Shown here: positions 1 to 5,101 of the stretch, piece by piece
Layout of the letters: each line of letters begins with the position of its first letter
Numbering within the stretch: the first letter of the stretch is position 1
NCBI GenBank assembly: GCA_900321645.1
Contig: ONWZ01000090.1
Location: 1 to 6,487 of the forward strand
From: an uncultured Eubacteriales bacterium
Lineage (GTDB): Bacteria > Bacillota_I > Bacilli_A > RF39 > UBA660
Reading direction: 5' to 3'
Length of the DNA: 6,487 bases
Notes under the pieces: generated by a model
Databases searched by the model: none
Seen by the model: the letters and a program-made list of their open reading frames with translations, nothing else
What the model was told of the DNA's origin: nothing
Position numbers and translations under genes: made by a program

Positions 1-342
1 ATTCCCATTATTTTAATGATCTTATTTATGGTATATGATATTGGAAATATGATATTACTGCGCGAGAAACTTGATAATATCAATTATGTAGTAATTGATT
101 ATGGTTTAGATAATATTGATGATTTAGATTTAAATGCGAAATTAAATGAATTAATCAAAAAGAATAAAGATGATATCGAGGTAGTCAATATAAGCATTAG
201 TGAGGGTAAGATAAGAATTACTTTGGAAGATAGATTAGATAATAAGTTTTCATTAATTAGTAAATTTAAAACCTTTACGATTAAGTCTAGTTATATTGGC
301 TATAAGGAAAATGATAAAAAAGTAATCAGAAAGGATAAATAG
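1..342 (+). CDS. TadE-like pseudopilin, 5'-truncated by window edge
   Basis: The frame is open from base 1 and ends at TAG 340-342, giving 113 visible residues; the true start lies upstream. The visible protein opens with the hydrophobic stretch IPIILMILFMVYDIGNMILL, followed by an RxKL segment and a mostly polar domain of about 85 residues ending in a basic tail (KKVIRKDK). A short N-terminal membrane helix ending in D-x-G-N and followed by a small extracytoplasmic domain is the layout of TadE/TadG-like minor pseudopilins. The missing N-terminus would probably carry a processing or membrane-entry motif, which cannot be seen. The gene directly precedes the CpaE-like ATPase gene, whose ribosome binding site overlaps its stop codon, so it belongs to the Tad operon. 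The family call rests on layout and context, not on a signature motif. An ATG at 16 is an internal Met within the hydrophobic helix and is unlikely to be the start. Confidence 0.6.
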   Translation: MPIILMILFMVYDIGNMILLREKLDNINYVVIDYGLDNIDDLDLNAKLNELIKKNKDDIEVVNISISEGKIRITLEDRLDNKFSLISKFKTFTIKSSYIGYKENDKKVIRKDK

Positions 343-350
343 GTGGTGCT

Positions 351-1127
351 ATGAACAATTATAATGGAAAAATAATTACGATTTCATCTGTTAAAGGTGG
401 AGTTGGTAAGACCACTATTACAACTAATTTAGCGGGATTATATTTTCTTATGAAAAAGAAAGTATTAATTATTGATTTGGATTTATATGCTGGTGGAATA
501 GCAACAGTTATGAATGTAAATAGCAAAAAAGATATTTATATGCTTGTCGATTCCCTTAGTAATAATAAGCAAGTCGAACTAGCTGACTATGTAAGTAGTT
601 ACAATAAAGGTATCGATGTTTTGGCAGCTCCTAAAGATCCACGAAATGTTTCTAAAATTGAAAGTAAATATATTAGTAAAATATTTGATTTAGCAAAACA
701 TGATTACGATGTTATCTTAGTTGATACATCACATTCATTAGATGAGGTATGTTTATTGTCAATGGATGCTGCTTATAATACACTATTTGTGATTACTAAT
801 GATTTAGTCGATATTAAAAATATGAAAACAATGTTAAGTATCTTTAATGAAATGGGTAAAACAAATTATAAAATTGTTTTAAATAATTCAAGAGATACGG
901 GACGTGATTATATTACGGCTTTCGATATTCGGAATATGATTAAAGGTAATATCGATTATACAATATCAAAGAATTTCTATATTAAGAATATCGATAAATA
1001 TGTTTTGAATGGTGAGATTCTTACATTAAATAGAAATATCAGTCGATTTTATAACAACGATATTAAAAATATGAATAAATTAGCACTTTCTTTAATCGAA
1101 GATGTGAAGAAAGAGGGTGAAGAATAA
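351..1127 (+). CDS. MinD/CpaE (TadZ)-like P-loop ATPase of the Tad operon
   Basis: This 258-aa cytoplasmic protein belongs to the ParA/MinD ATPase superfamily. It has a deviant Walker A motif KGGVGKTT at residues 15-22 (signature Lys15, P-loop Lys20), a Walker A' strand VLIIDLDLYAGG around 38-48, and a Walker B-like strand YDVILVDTSHS at 119-129. The MinD-type D-x-P is replaced by D-T-S. In Tad systems such ATPases (CpaE/TadZ) localise the assembly machine, and its place directly before cpaF supports that role. Many CpaE proteins carry an N-terminal receiver-like domain of 100 or more residues; this one is the ATPase domain alone. There is no MinD-style hydrophobic C-terminal membrane helix; the end is charged. 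Start ATG 351 is preceded by AGGTGG (341-346). The stop overlaps the cpaF start by 1 nt (TAATG). A chromosome-partitioning ParA is possible by fold but unlikely by context. Confidence 0.82.
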   Translation: MNNYNGKIITISSVKGGVGKTTITTNLAGLYFLMKKKVLIIDLDLYAGGIATVMNVNSKKDIYMLVDSLSNNKQVELADYVSSYNKGIDVLAAPKDPRNVSKIESKYISKIFDLAKHDYDVILVDTSHSLDEVCLLSMDAAYNTLFVITNDLVDIKNMKTMLSIFNEMGKTNYKIVLNNSRDTGRDYITAFDIRNMIKGNIDYTISKNFYIKNIDKYVLNGEILTLNRNISRFYNNDIKNMNKLALSLIEDVKKEGEE

Positions 1128-2455
1128 TGGCTAATAAGAATACTTTATTAGAGGAATTTGGAACCCGTAAAAGAGAAAATATTACCGAAGATGTTAAAGA
1201 TTATGCGGTATTTCCAGATAAAGAAAAATTAGAGGTATTACGTGCTAAGATAGTTCAAAACTTAATTAACAATCAGATACCTACGAATGTTTCTTTAGAG
1301 CAATATATCAATGATCAGATTGATGAAACTTTGGAAGACTATAGTTTAGATGCTAATCAAAGAGCCCATATCTTTAACTTAATTCAAAATGAAATTAATG
1401 GTTATGGACCATTAACCGATCTACTTGAAAATGATGCCGTTACTGAAATAATGGTCAATGGCATAAATGATATTTATGTTGAAATAGATGGTAGATTAGT
1501 CAAAGATGAATCCGTGTCATTTATCAATGATAATCATATCATTAGAACGATTCAAAGAATTGTTCAACCATTAGGTAGAACTATCGATGCGGTTAATCCA
1601 ATGGTCGATGCAAGACTGCCTGACGGCTCAAGACTCAATGCAATTATTCCACCATTATCTTTGACAGGACCGGTTATTACGATTCGTAAATTCTCAAAGC
1701 GTATGGAAAGTGTAGAAGATTTAATGCGTATGGGATCACTTACTAAGAATATGGCTGAATTCTTACAAGCATGTGTTGAAGCTAAATTAAATATTATCAT
1801 TTCTGGTGGTACTGGTACTGGTAAAACAACATTACTTAATATTTTGAGTGGTTTTATCGGTGAAGATGAACGTATTATTACTATCGAAGATGCGGCTGAA
1901 CTTAGACTTCATCAACCACATGTCATTTCATTAGAGACTAGAATGGTCAATTATGAGGGTGAAGGAGAAATTACAATTCGTGATTTAGTTAGAAACTCTT
2001 TAAGAATGAGACCAGATCGTATTATTGTTGGTGAAGTAAGAGGCAAGGAAGCATTTGATATGCTTCAGGCAATGAATACTGGTCATGAAGGATCAATTAC
2101 AACATTACATGCTAATAGTCCGGAAGATGCCATTAATAGATTAGAGACAATGATGTTAATGAACGATATGGAGTTACCGGTTGCAGCCATTAGAAACTAT
2201 ATTGAAAAAGCAATTAATATTGTTATTCAAATTGAAAGATTATCAGATGGTAAAAGAAAGATTAGTTCAATATCTGAAGTAGTTGGTATCAAAGATGATA
2301 AAGTTAAATTAAAAGAGATATTTGCTTTCAAAGAAAATGGTCTATCAGAACAAGGTGATGTTCGTGGCGAATTTATCTTATATAAATACATTCCTAAGGT
2401 ATATGATCGTATGAAACGAAAAGGAATTATCTTAAAAGATATTTTTGGTGAATAA
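1127..2455 (+). CDS. cpaF: CpaF/TadA-type secretion motor ATPase
   Basis: This 442-aa protein is a hexameric motor ATPase of the T2SS/T4SS (GspE/VirB11) superfamily, CpaF/TadA branch, which powers pilus assembly at the inner face of the membrane. The N-terminal domain (about 60-190) contains NGYGPLTDLL (91-100), the TEIMVNG strand (106-112) and the DARLPDGSRLN loop (161-171). The motor domain shows Walker A GGTGTGKTT (227-235), an Asp box ITIEDAAEL (251-259), Walker B RIIVGEVRG with Glu303 (298-306), and a His box beginning GHEGSITTLHAN (319-330) with His320 and His328. All catalytic boxes are intact and the length is normal for the family. The start overlaps the upstream stop (TAATG), with GAGGGTGA (1113-1120) as ribosome binding site. 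It works with the TadB and TadC platform proteins encoded just downstream. Identification is secure; whether the pilus serves adhesion, DNA uptake or another job is not visible. Confidence 0.96.
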   Translation: MANKNTLLEEFGTRKRENITEDVKDYAVFPDKEKLEVLRAKIVQNLINNQIPTNVSLEQYINDQIDETLEDYSLDANQRAHIFNLIQNEINGYGPLTDLLENDAVTEIMVNGINDIYVEIDGRLVKDESVSFINDNHIIRTIQRIVQPLGRTIDAVNPMVDARLPDGSRLNAIIPPLSLTGPVITIRKFSKRMESVEDLMRMGSLTKNMAEFLQACVEAKLNIIISGGTGTGKTTLLNILSGFIGEDERIITIEDAAELRLHQPHVISLETRMVNYEGEGEITIRDLVRNSLRMRPDRIIVGEVRGKEAFDMLQAMNTGHEGSITTLHANSPEDAINRLETMMLMNDMELPVAAIRNYIEKAINIVIQIERLSDGKRKISSISEVVGIKDDKVKLKEIFAFKENGLSEQGDVRGEFILYKYIPKVYDRMKRKGIILKDIFGE

Positions 2456-2456
2456 G

Positions 2457-2603
2457 ATGGAAATGAGTAAATGGAAAACAGTTAGTTACATATCAATTTT
2501 ACTAATTATCTGTATCGTTACTTTCTTGGGAGCTAAATATGTGATAAAAAAAGATATTGGTAATGGGAAGAGCCCAATTGATACAAGTACAAGATTAGAT
2601 TAA
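2457..2603 (+). CDS. Small single-pass membrane protein in Tad operon, unknown function
   Basis: This 48-aa protein begins MEMSKWKTVSYIS and ends STRLD. Residues 9-26 form one hydrophobic helix (VSYISILLIICIVTFLGA), flanked on both sides by lysines and followed by a polar 22-residue tail. The start lies 1 nt after the cpaF stop codon and the stop lies 21 nt before tadB, so it sits tightly inside the operon between motor and platform genes. GGTG (2447-2450) lies 6 nt before ATG 2457; a second in-frame ATG at 2463 has a poorer upstream sequence. It has no class III prepilin site (G followed by Glu at +5), so it is not a typical Flp pilin, and the single Cys lies inside the helix without a lipobox. 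I do not recognise a family. By position it may be an accessory subunit of the Tad platform; that is inference. The uninterrupted frame and exact fit between the neighbours support a real gene. Confidence 0.65.
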   Translation: MEMSKWKTVSYISILLIICIVTFLGAKYVIKKDIGNGKSPIDTSTRLD

Positions 2604-2611
2604 AAAAGAAT

Positions 2612-2619
2612 AGAGGTGG
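2612..2619 (+). promoter_or_regulatory. Ribosome binding site deciding the tadB start
   Basis: AGAGGTGG lies 5 nt before ATG 2625. The in-frame GTG at 2616 falls inside this Shine-Dalgarno sequence, so it cannot be the start; the protein begins MDKRLLIV. Confidence 0.85.
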
Positions 2620-2624
2620 TAATT

Positions 2625-3617
2625 ATGGATAAAAGGCTTTTAATAGTACTAATACAAATACTATTAGTTTTTGCTTTAATCATAGTTATCACTTTATTTT
2701 TACGTTTAAATAATTCTGTCAAATTAGAAAAAAGAATTGCTAAATATTGCGTTAAATATAATAAACCAGGTAGCACTTTAGCCCTTGTTGATAAGATATG
2801 GGCTAGATATATTGCCTTTGTTAAAAAACAACGAAAAAAAATTCGTAAAATGCTACCAATGATGACTAATATGTATGAAAAATATTCGGTCGGTAGTGAA
2901 TATCATGCCGAAGATTATATTACCCATAAATTAGTTATTAGTGTTATCTTTGTTATTTTAACAATTGGTGGAATGGCTATTCAAGGCAGATTTGTAACGG
3001 TTATGCAACTAGTTATCAGTATGATTATTGGCTTTTATGTTTTAGATATTTACTTAATTATTGCTAGAAATGCCAATAAGAAAAAGATTGAAAATGATAT
3101 TTTAAGAGCAATCATTATTATGAATAATGCTTTTAAATCAGGCAAATCAACTATTCAAGCCGTTGAAATAGCTAGTAAGAAATTACCAAAGCCAATTGGC
3201 TTAGAATTTAAAAAGATTTATGAAGAAATGAATTATGGATTATCAATTGATACCGTATTTGATCGTTTTTCAAAAAGAGTAGGTATTGAAGAAGCTGAAT
3301 ATTTATCATCATCTCTTACAATCTTAAATAGAACCGGTGGTAATATTATTGCGGTTTTTGATTCAATTGAAAAAACGTTATTTGATAAAAAGAAATTAAA
3401 AGAAGAACTTAAGAATTCAACAACCGTCTCTAAATTGGTTACGAAGATATTACTCGTTGCACCAGTATTATTTGTATTAATAATATATGTTTTAAATCCA
3501 GATTATTTTAGCCCATTCTTTGCTAGTCCACTTGGATATATAATGTTAATGATAATTCTAGTAATGTTTATTATTTACGCTTACTTATTAAGTAGAATAG
3601 TGAGGGTAGAGTACTGA
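2625..3617 (+). CDS. tadB: Tad platform membrane protein TadB (T2SSF domain)
   Basis: This 330-aa inner-membrane protein is one of two platform subunits that couple the CpaF motor to pilin assembly. Hydrophobic segments are visible at about 5-27, 102-120, 124-146, 272-291 and 303-324. The cytoplasmic T2SSF (GspF-like) domain covers roughly 155-285. It includes the helical stretch ENDILRAIIIMNNAFKSGKS (156-175), the segment MNYGLSIDTVFDRFSKRVG (202-220), and NRTGGN (236-241), close to the Gly-rich turn common in this domain. This five-segment layout and length fit TadB rather than the shorter TadC. The start is ATG 2625, set by AGAGGTGG; a GTG 9 nt upstream lies within that site. The stop TGA overlaps the tadC ATG by 1 nt (TGATG), which suggests translational coupling and shows that TGA is a stop codon in this organism. 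Confidence 0.88.
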   Translation: MDKRLLIVLIQILLVFALIIVITLFLRLNNSVKLEKRIAKYCVKYNKPGSTLALVDKIWARYIAFVKKQRKKIRKMLPMMTNMYEKYSVGSEYHAEDYITHKLVISVIFVILTIGGMAIQGRFVTVMQLVISMIIGFYVLDIYLIIARNANKKKIENDILRAIIIMNNAFKSGKSTIQAVEIASKKLPKPIGLEFKKIYEEMNYGLSIDTVFDRFSKRVGIEEAEYLSSSLTILNRTGGNIIAVFDSIEKTLFDKKKLKEELKNSTTVSKLVTKILLVAPVLFVLIIYVLNPDYFSPFFASPLGYIMLMIILVMFIIYAYLLSRIVRVEY

Positions 3618-4315
3618 TGAATAAAGAAGAATTTATTAGAAAAATATATAGTGAAAGCTATATCAATAAGCAAATAGCTAAAATTAAATTATTAGGAACG
3701 GGCAATAAAATGAATGTTTATGACATGATTGTGGGTAGATTATTATCATCATTCATTGTCTTTATGTTAATTTTATATTTATCAAAATATGGCTATATTT
3801 TAGCACCAATAATAACTGTTCTATATTATATTCTTTTTAGTAGAGTAGTCTTAGATGATAAATTAAAGAAAAGAACAATTAAATTAGAAGGTGAAGCAAT
3901 GCACTTCTTTGAAGTATTGACTTTATCCTTAGAAACTGGCAGAAATCTAGTCGAAGCTATCGATGTAACAACGGCTAATGTATCGGGTATCTTATCAGAT
4001 GAATTTAAAGAAACGATAAGAGAAGTATCTTTTGGCAAAAGTTTAAATGAAGCCTTATCGGATATGCAAGCTAAAATCCCTAGCGATACCATTAATAATA
4101 TTATTTTATCACTTACTGAATCTAACCTGTATGGCAATAGTATTATTGAAAATTTATATAATCAAATTGATTTCTTAAGAGAAAAAAGAAAGATGGAAGT
4201 AAAAGGAAGAATTAGTAAAGTACCAATCCTTATTAGCGTTATATCGGTATTCTTCTTTATCCCATTATTATTACTAATTATCTTGGGCCCAATCTTACTT
4301 GATTATTTAGGATAA
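3617..4315 (+). CDS. tadC: Tad platform membrane protein TadC (T2SSF domain, short form)
   Basis: This 232-aa protein is the partner of TadB in the pilus assembly platform. Two adjacent membrane helices lie at about 40-58 and 60-76. A T2SSF domain follows at roughly 94-200, including FFEVLTLSLETGRNLVEAID (97-116), VSFGKSLNEALSDM (137-150) and SNLYGNSIIENL (169-180). A long C-terminal hydrophobic stretch covers 202-229. The first 35 residues are charged (MNKEEFIRKIYSES...), so the extra N-terminal membrane helix of many TadC proteins is absent and the protein is on the short side. The T2SSF core and both flanking membrane regions are present, so it looks complete. The start overlaps the tadB stop, with GAGGGT (3602-3607) as ribosome binding site. 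It is the last gene of the operon; no convincing terminator follows before the next promoter. Confidence 0.87.
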   Translation: MNKEEFIRKIYSESYINKQIAKIKLLGTGNKMNVYDMIVGRLLSSFIVFMLILYLSKYGYILAPIITVLYYILFSRVVLDDKLKKRTIKLEGEAMHFFEVLTLSLETGRNLVEAIDVTTANVSGILSDEFKETIREVSFGKSLNEALSDMQAKIPSDTINNIILSLTESNLYGNSIIENLYNQIDFLREKRKMEVKGRISKVPILISVISVFFFIPLLLLIILGPILLDYLG

Positions 4316-4320
4316 ACCAT

Positions 4321-4342
4321 AAAAATTATATAAAAATTATAT
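4321..4342 (+). repeat. Tandem 11-bp repeat, 2 copies
   Basis: AAAAATTATAT occurs twice back to back (4321-4331 and 4332-4342), starting 5 nt after the tadC stop codon. It is followed by the palindrome ATATTAATAT (4339-4348) and a TATAAT (4351-4356). The composition is simple, so this may be only low-complexity spacer; it could also act as an upstream A/T element for the promoter that follows. Confidence 0.5.
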
Positions 4343-4353
4343 TAATATCATAT

Positions 4354-4378
4354 AATATATATTGACAAACTATATATT
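4354..4378. promoter_or_regulatory. Inverted repeat around the -35 box, candidate toxin-antitoxin operator
   Basis: AATATATA (4354-4361) and TATATATT (4371-4378) are perfect 8-bp inverted arms separated by 9 nt. The -35 box TTGACA lies within that spacer. DinJ/RelB-type ribbon-helix-helix antitoxins are known to repress their own operons by binding palindromes at the promoter, so this is the natural operator candidate. The arms are pure A/T in an AT-rich spacer, so a chance match is quite possible. Confidence 0.4.
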
Positions 4379-4390
4379 GTGTGGTATTTT
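4362..4390 (+). promoter_or_regulatory. Sigma-A-type promoter of the toxin-antitoxin operon
   Basis: TTGACA (4362-4367) matches the -35 consensus exactly. A 17-nt spacer leads to TATTTT (4385-4390), which is 4/6 to TATAAT and preceded by an extended -10 TG (4382-4383). The predicted transcript starts near 4397, just before the Shine-Dalgarno AAGGAG at 4401, giving a leader of about 20 nt. The position separates this cassette from the Tad operon as an independent transcription unit. Confidence 0.75.
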
Positions 4391-4400
4391 TATTATTGAA

Positions 4401-4406
4401 AAGGAG
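4401..4406 (+). promoter_or_regulatory. Ribosome binding site deciding the antitoxin start
   Basis: AAGGAG lies 9 nt before ATG 4416. Another ATG at 4407 directly abuts this site, and the far-upstream TTG at 4362 is the promoter -35 box, so neither is a plausible start. Confidence 0.85.
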
Positions 4407-4415
4407 ATGATTCTT

Positions 4416-4730
4416 ATGAATAATTTAACAACTGCAATAAGTGTTCAAATTGATAAAAAAGATAAAGAACAGGCCACTGAGATATTGCAAAAATTAGGAA
4501 TTTCAATGAGCGGATTAATCAATATGACCATTAAACAATTAATTATGAAAAAAGGCATACCTTTTGAAGTGTCAATCCCCAAAAATGAAGATAATTTGTA
4601 TAATTATTTTACAGACGATGAACTCGAAAATACAGCTAAAGAACTTTTATATATTAAAGAGCATCCAGAAGAGTATAAAAGTTATGACAATATTGATGAA
4701 TTAAAAAAGGATTTATTATCTGGTGATTAA
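4416..4730 (+). CDS. dinJ: DinJ/RelB-family antitoxin
   Basis: This 104-aa antitoxin of a type II toxin-antitoxin pair is expected to bind and neutralise the toxin encoded next and to repress its own promoter. The N-terminus fits a ribbon-helix-helix DNA-binding domain: strand TTAISVQID (5-13), helix KKDKEQATEILQKLG (14-28), the family motif ISMSGLINM (29-37), second helix to about 46, then KKGIPFEV (45-52). The acidic second half (DDELENTAKELL... to LSGD) is the likely toxin-wrapping region. The start is ATG 4416, with AAGGAG upstream and a dedicated promoter at 4362-4390. A longer reading from TTG 4362 would translate the promoter and is rejected. The 3' end overlaps the toxin gene by 8 nt, a usual arrangement for coupled expression. 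Choosing between DinJ and RelB as a name is partly convention; the GIPFEV segment and the YafQ-type partner favour DinJ. Confidence 0.9.
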   Translation: MNNLTTAISVQIDKKDKEQATEILQKLGISMSGLINMTIKQLIMKKGIPFEVSIPKNEDNLYNYFTDDELENTAKELLYIKEHPEEYKSYDNIDELKKDLLSGD

Positions 4731-5013
4731 TTATAGAGTAAAATACACTAAAGAATTTAAAAAGTCCTTAAAGAAAATAATTAAACAGGGTAAGGACATC
4801 AATAAATTATTGGATGTTGTTGAGATGCTTGTTAGTAGAGAAAAACTAGTGTCTAAATATAGAGATCATGCGCTTCATAATGACAAAAAATTTAATGGAT
4901 GTAGGGATCTTCATATTGAACCAGATTGGATACTTATATATAAATATCTTGATAATGAAACAATTTTGTTACTTGTTAATACAGGTAGTCATAGCGATGT
5001 GTTAGGAATGTAA
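4723..5013 (+). CDS. yafQ: YafQ/RelE-family mRNA interferase toxin
   Basis: This 96-aa toxin of the RelE superfamily, YafQ branch, belongs to ribosome-dependent mRNA endonucleases that inhibit translation when free of antitoxin. The basic N-terminus (YRVKYTKEFKKSLKKIIKQG) is typical. Aligned by eye to E. coli YafQ, the active-site residues are mostly present: His49 (DHAL), His64 and Asp68-Trp69 (LHIEPDW), and His90 (GSHSD). The E. coli Phe91 position is Leu94 here (HSDVLGM against HAALFG). The start is GTG 4723, overlapping the antitoxin by 8 nt. The nearest Shine-Dalgarno-like AAAGG (4706-4710) is 12 nt away, so translation may depend on coupling to the antitoxin, which would help keep toxin below antitoxin. 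The length is normal (E. coli YafQ is 92 aa) and there is no frameshift. It is likely functional, though the Phe-to-Leu change could alter activity. Confidence 0.88.
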   Translation: MINYRVKYTKEFKKSLKKIIKQGKDINKLLDVVEMLVSREKLVSKYRDHALHNDKKFNGCRDLHIEPDWILIYKYLDNETILLLVNTGSHSDVLGM

Positions 5014-5041
5014 AGCGTTATCTAATACGATAAAGTTTTTT
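5012..5041 (+). terminator. Weak hairpin and T-run after the toxin gene
   Basis: TTATC (5018-5022) pairs with GATAA (5029-5033) around a 6-nt loop, followed two bases later by TTTTTT (5036-5041). The stem can extend past one mismatch to C-G, G-U and three A-U pairs, at the cost of part of the T-run. The stem is short and AT-rich, so this may terminate only partly and allow some read-through into yebC. Confidence 0.4.
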
Positions 5042-5049
5042 CTTAATAC

Positions 5050-5078
5050 TTTAAAAAACAAAAAAATTATGATAATAT
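5050..5078 (+). promoter_or_regulatory. Possible promoter for yebC
   Basis: TTTAAA (5050-5055), a 17-nt spacer and TAATAT (5073-5078) with an upstream TG (5070-5071) could form a weak extended -10 promoter, placing the start near 5085, close to the ribosome binding site. GATAAT (5071-5076) is an alternative -10. The match is weak and A/T-rich sequence yields such hits easily; it is proposed mainly because yebC follows a toxin-antitoxin cassette and should have its own transcription. Confidence 0.35.
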
Positions 5079-5088
5079 ATTGTTAGTT

Positions 5089-5095
5089 GAGGAGG
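5089..5095 (+). promoter_or_regulatory. Ribosome binding site deciding the yebC start
   Basis: GAGGAGG, close to the ideal Shine-Dalgarno, lies 6 nt before ATG 5102. An in-frame TTG at 5087 overlaps this site and is therefore not the start; the family also begins at M-(A/S)-GHSKW. Confidence 0.9.
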
Positions 5096-5101
5096 AATAA
5101 T

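Noticed and set aside
1564..1800. Reverse-strand open frame inside cpaF
   Set aside because: It lies entirely within the well-supported cpaF coding sequence, has no ribosome binding site or recognisable protein, and is best explained as a codon-bias shadow.
2457..2603. The 48-aa protein as the Flp major pilin
   Set aside because: It is small and has one hydrophobic helix, but it lacks the Gly-x4-Glu-Tyr-type prepilin processing site before the helix.
3826..4137. Reverse-strand open frame of 103 codons inside tadC
   Set aside because: It is fully antisense to the T2SSF region of tadC and has no recognisable domain or expression signal.
4351..4356. TATAAT as the -10 of an additional antitoxin promoter
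   Set aside because: No -35 match is found at 16-18 nt upstream, and the TTGACA/TATTTT pair just downstream is a much better promoter.
4362..4415. N-terminal extension of the antitoxin from TTG 4362
   Set aside because: The TTG is part of the TTGACA -35 box and the extension would run through the -10 and Shine-Dalgarno sequences. ATG 4416 gives the family-typical N-terminus.
5053..5070. Hairpin GTTTTTT/AAAAAAC between the toxin gene and yebC (5035-5041 with 5053-5059)
   Set aside because: The symmetry comes from homopolymer runs with an 11-nt loop and almost no G-C pairs, so it is unlikely to be a functional element apart from the T-run already noted.
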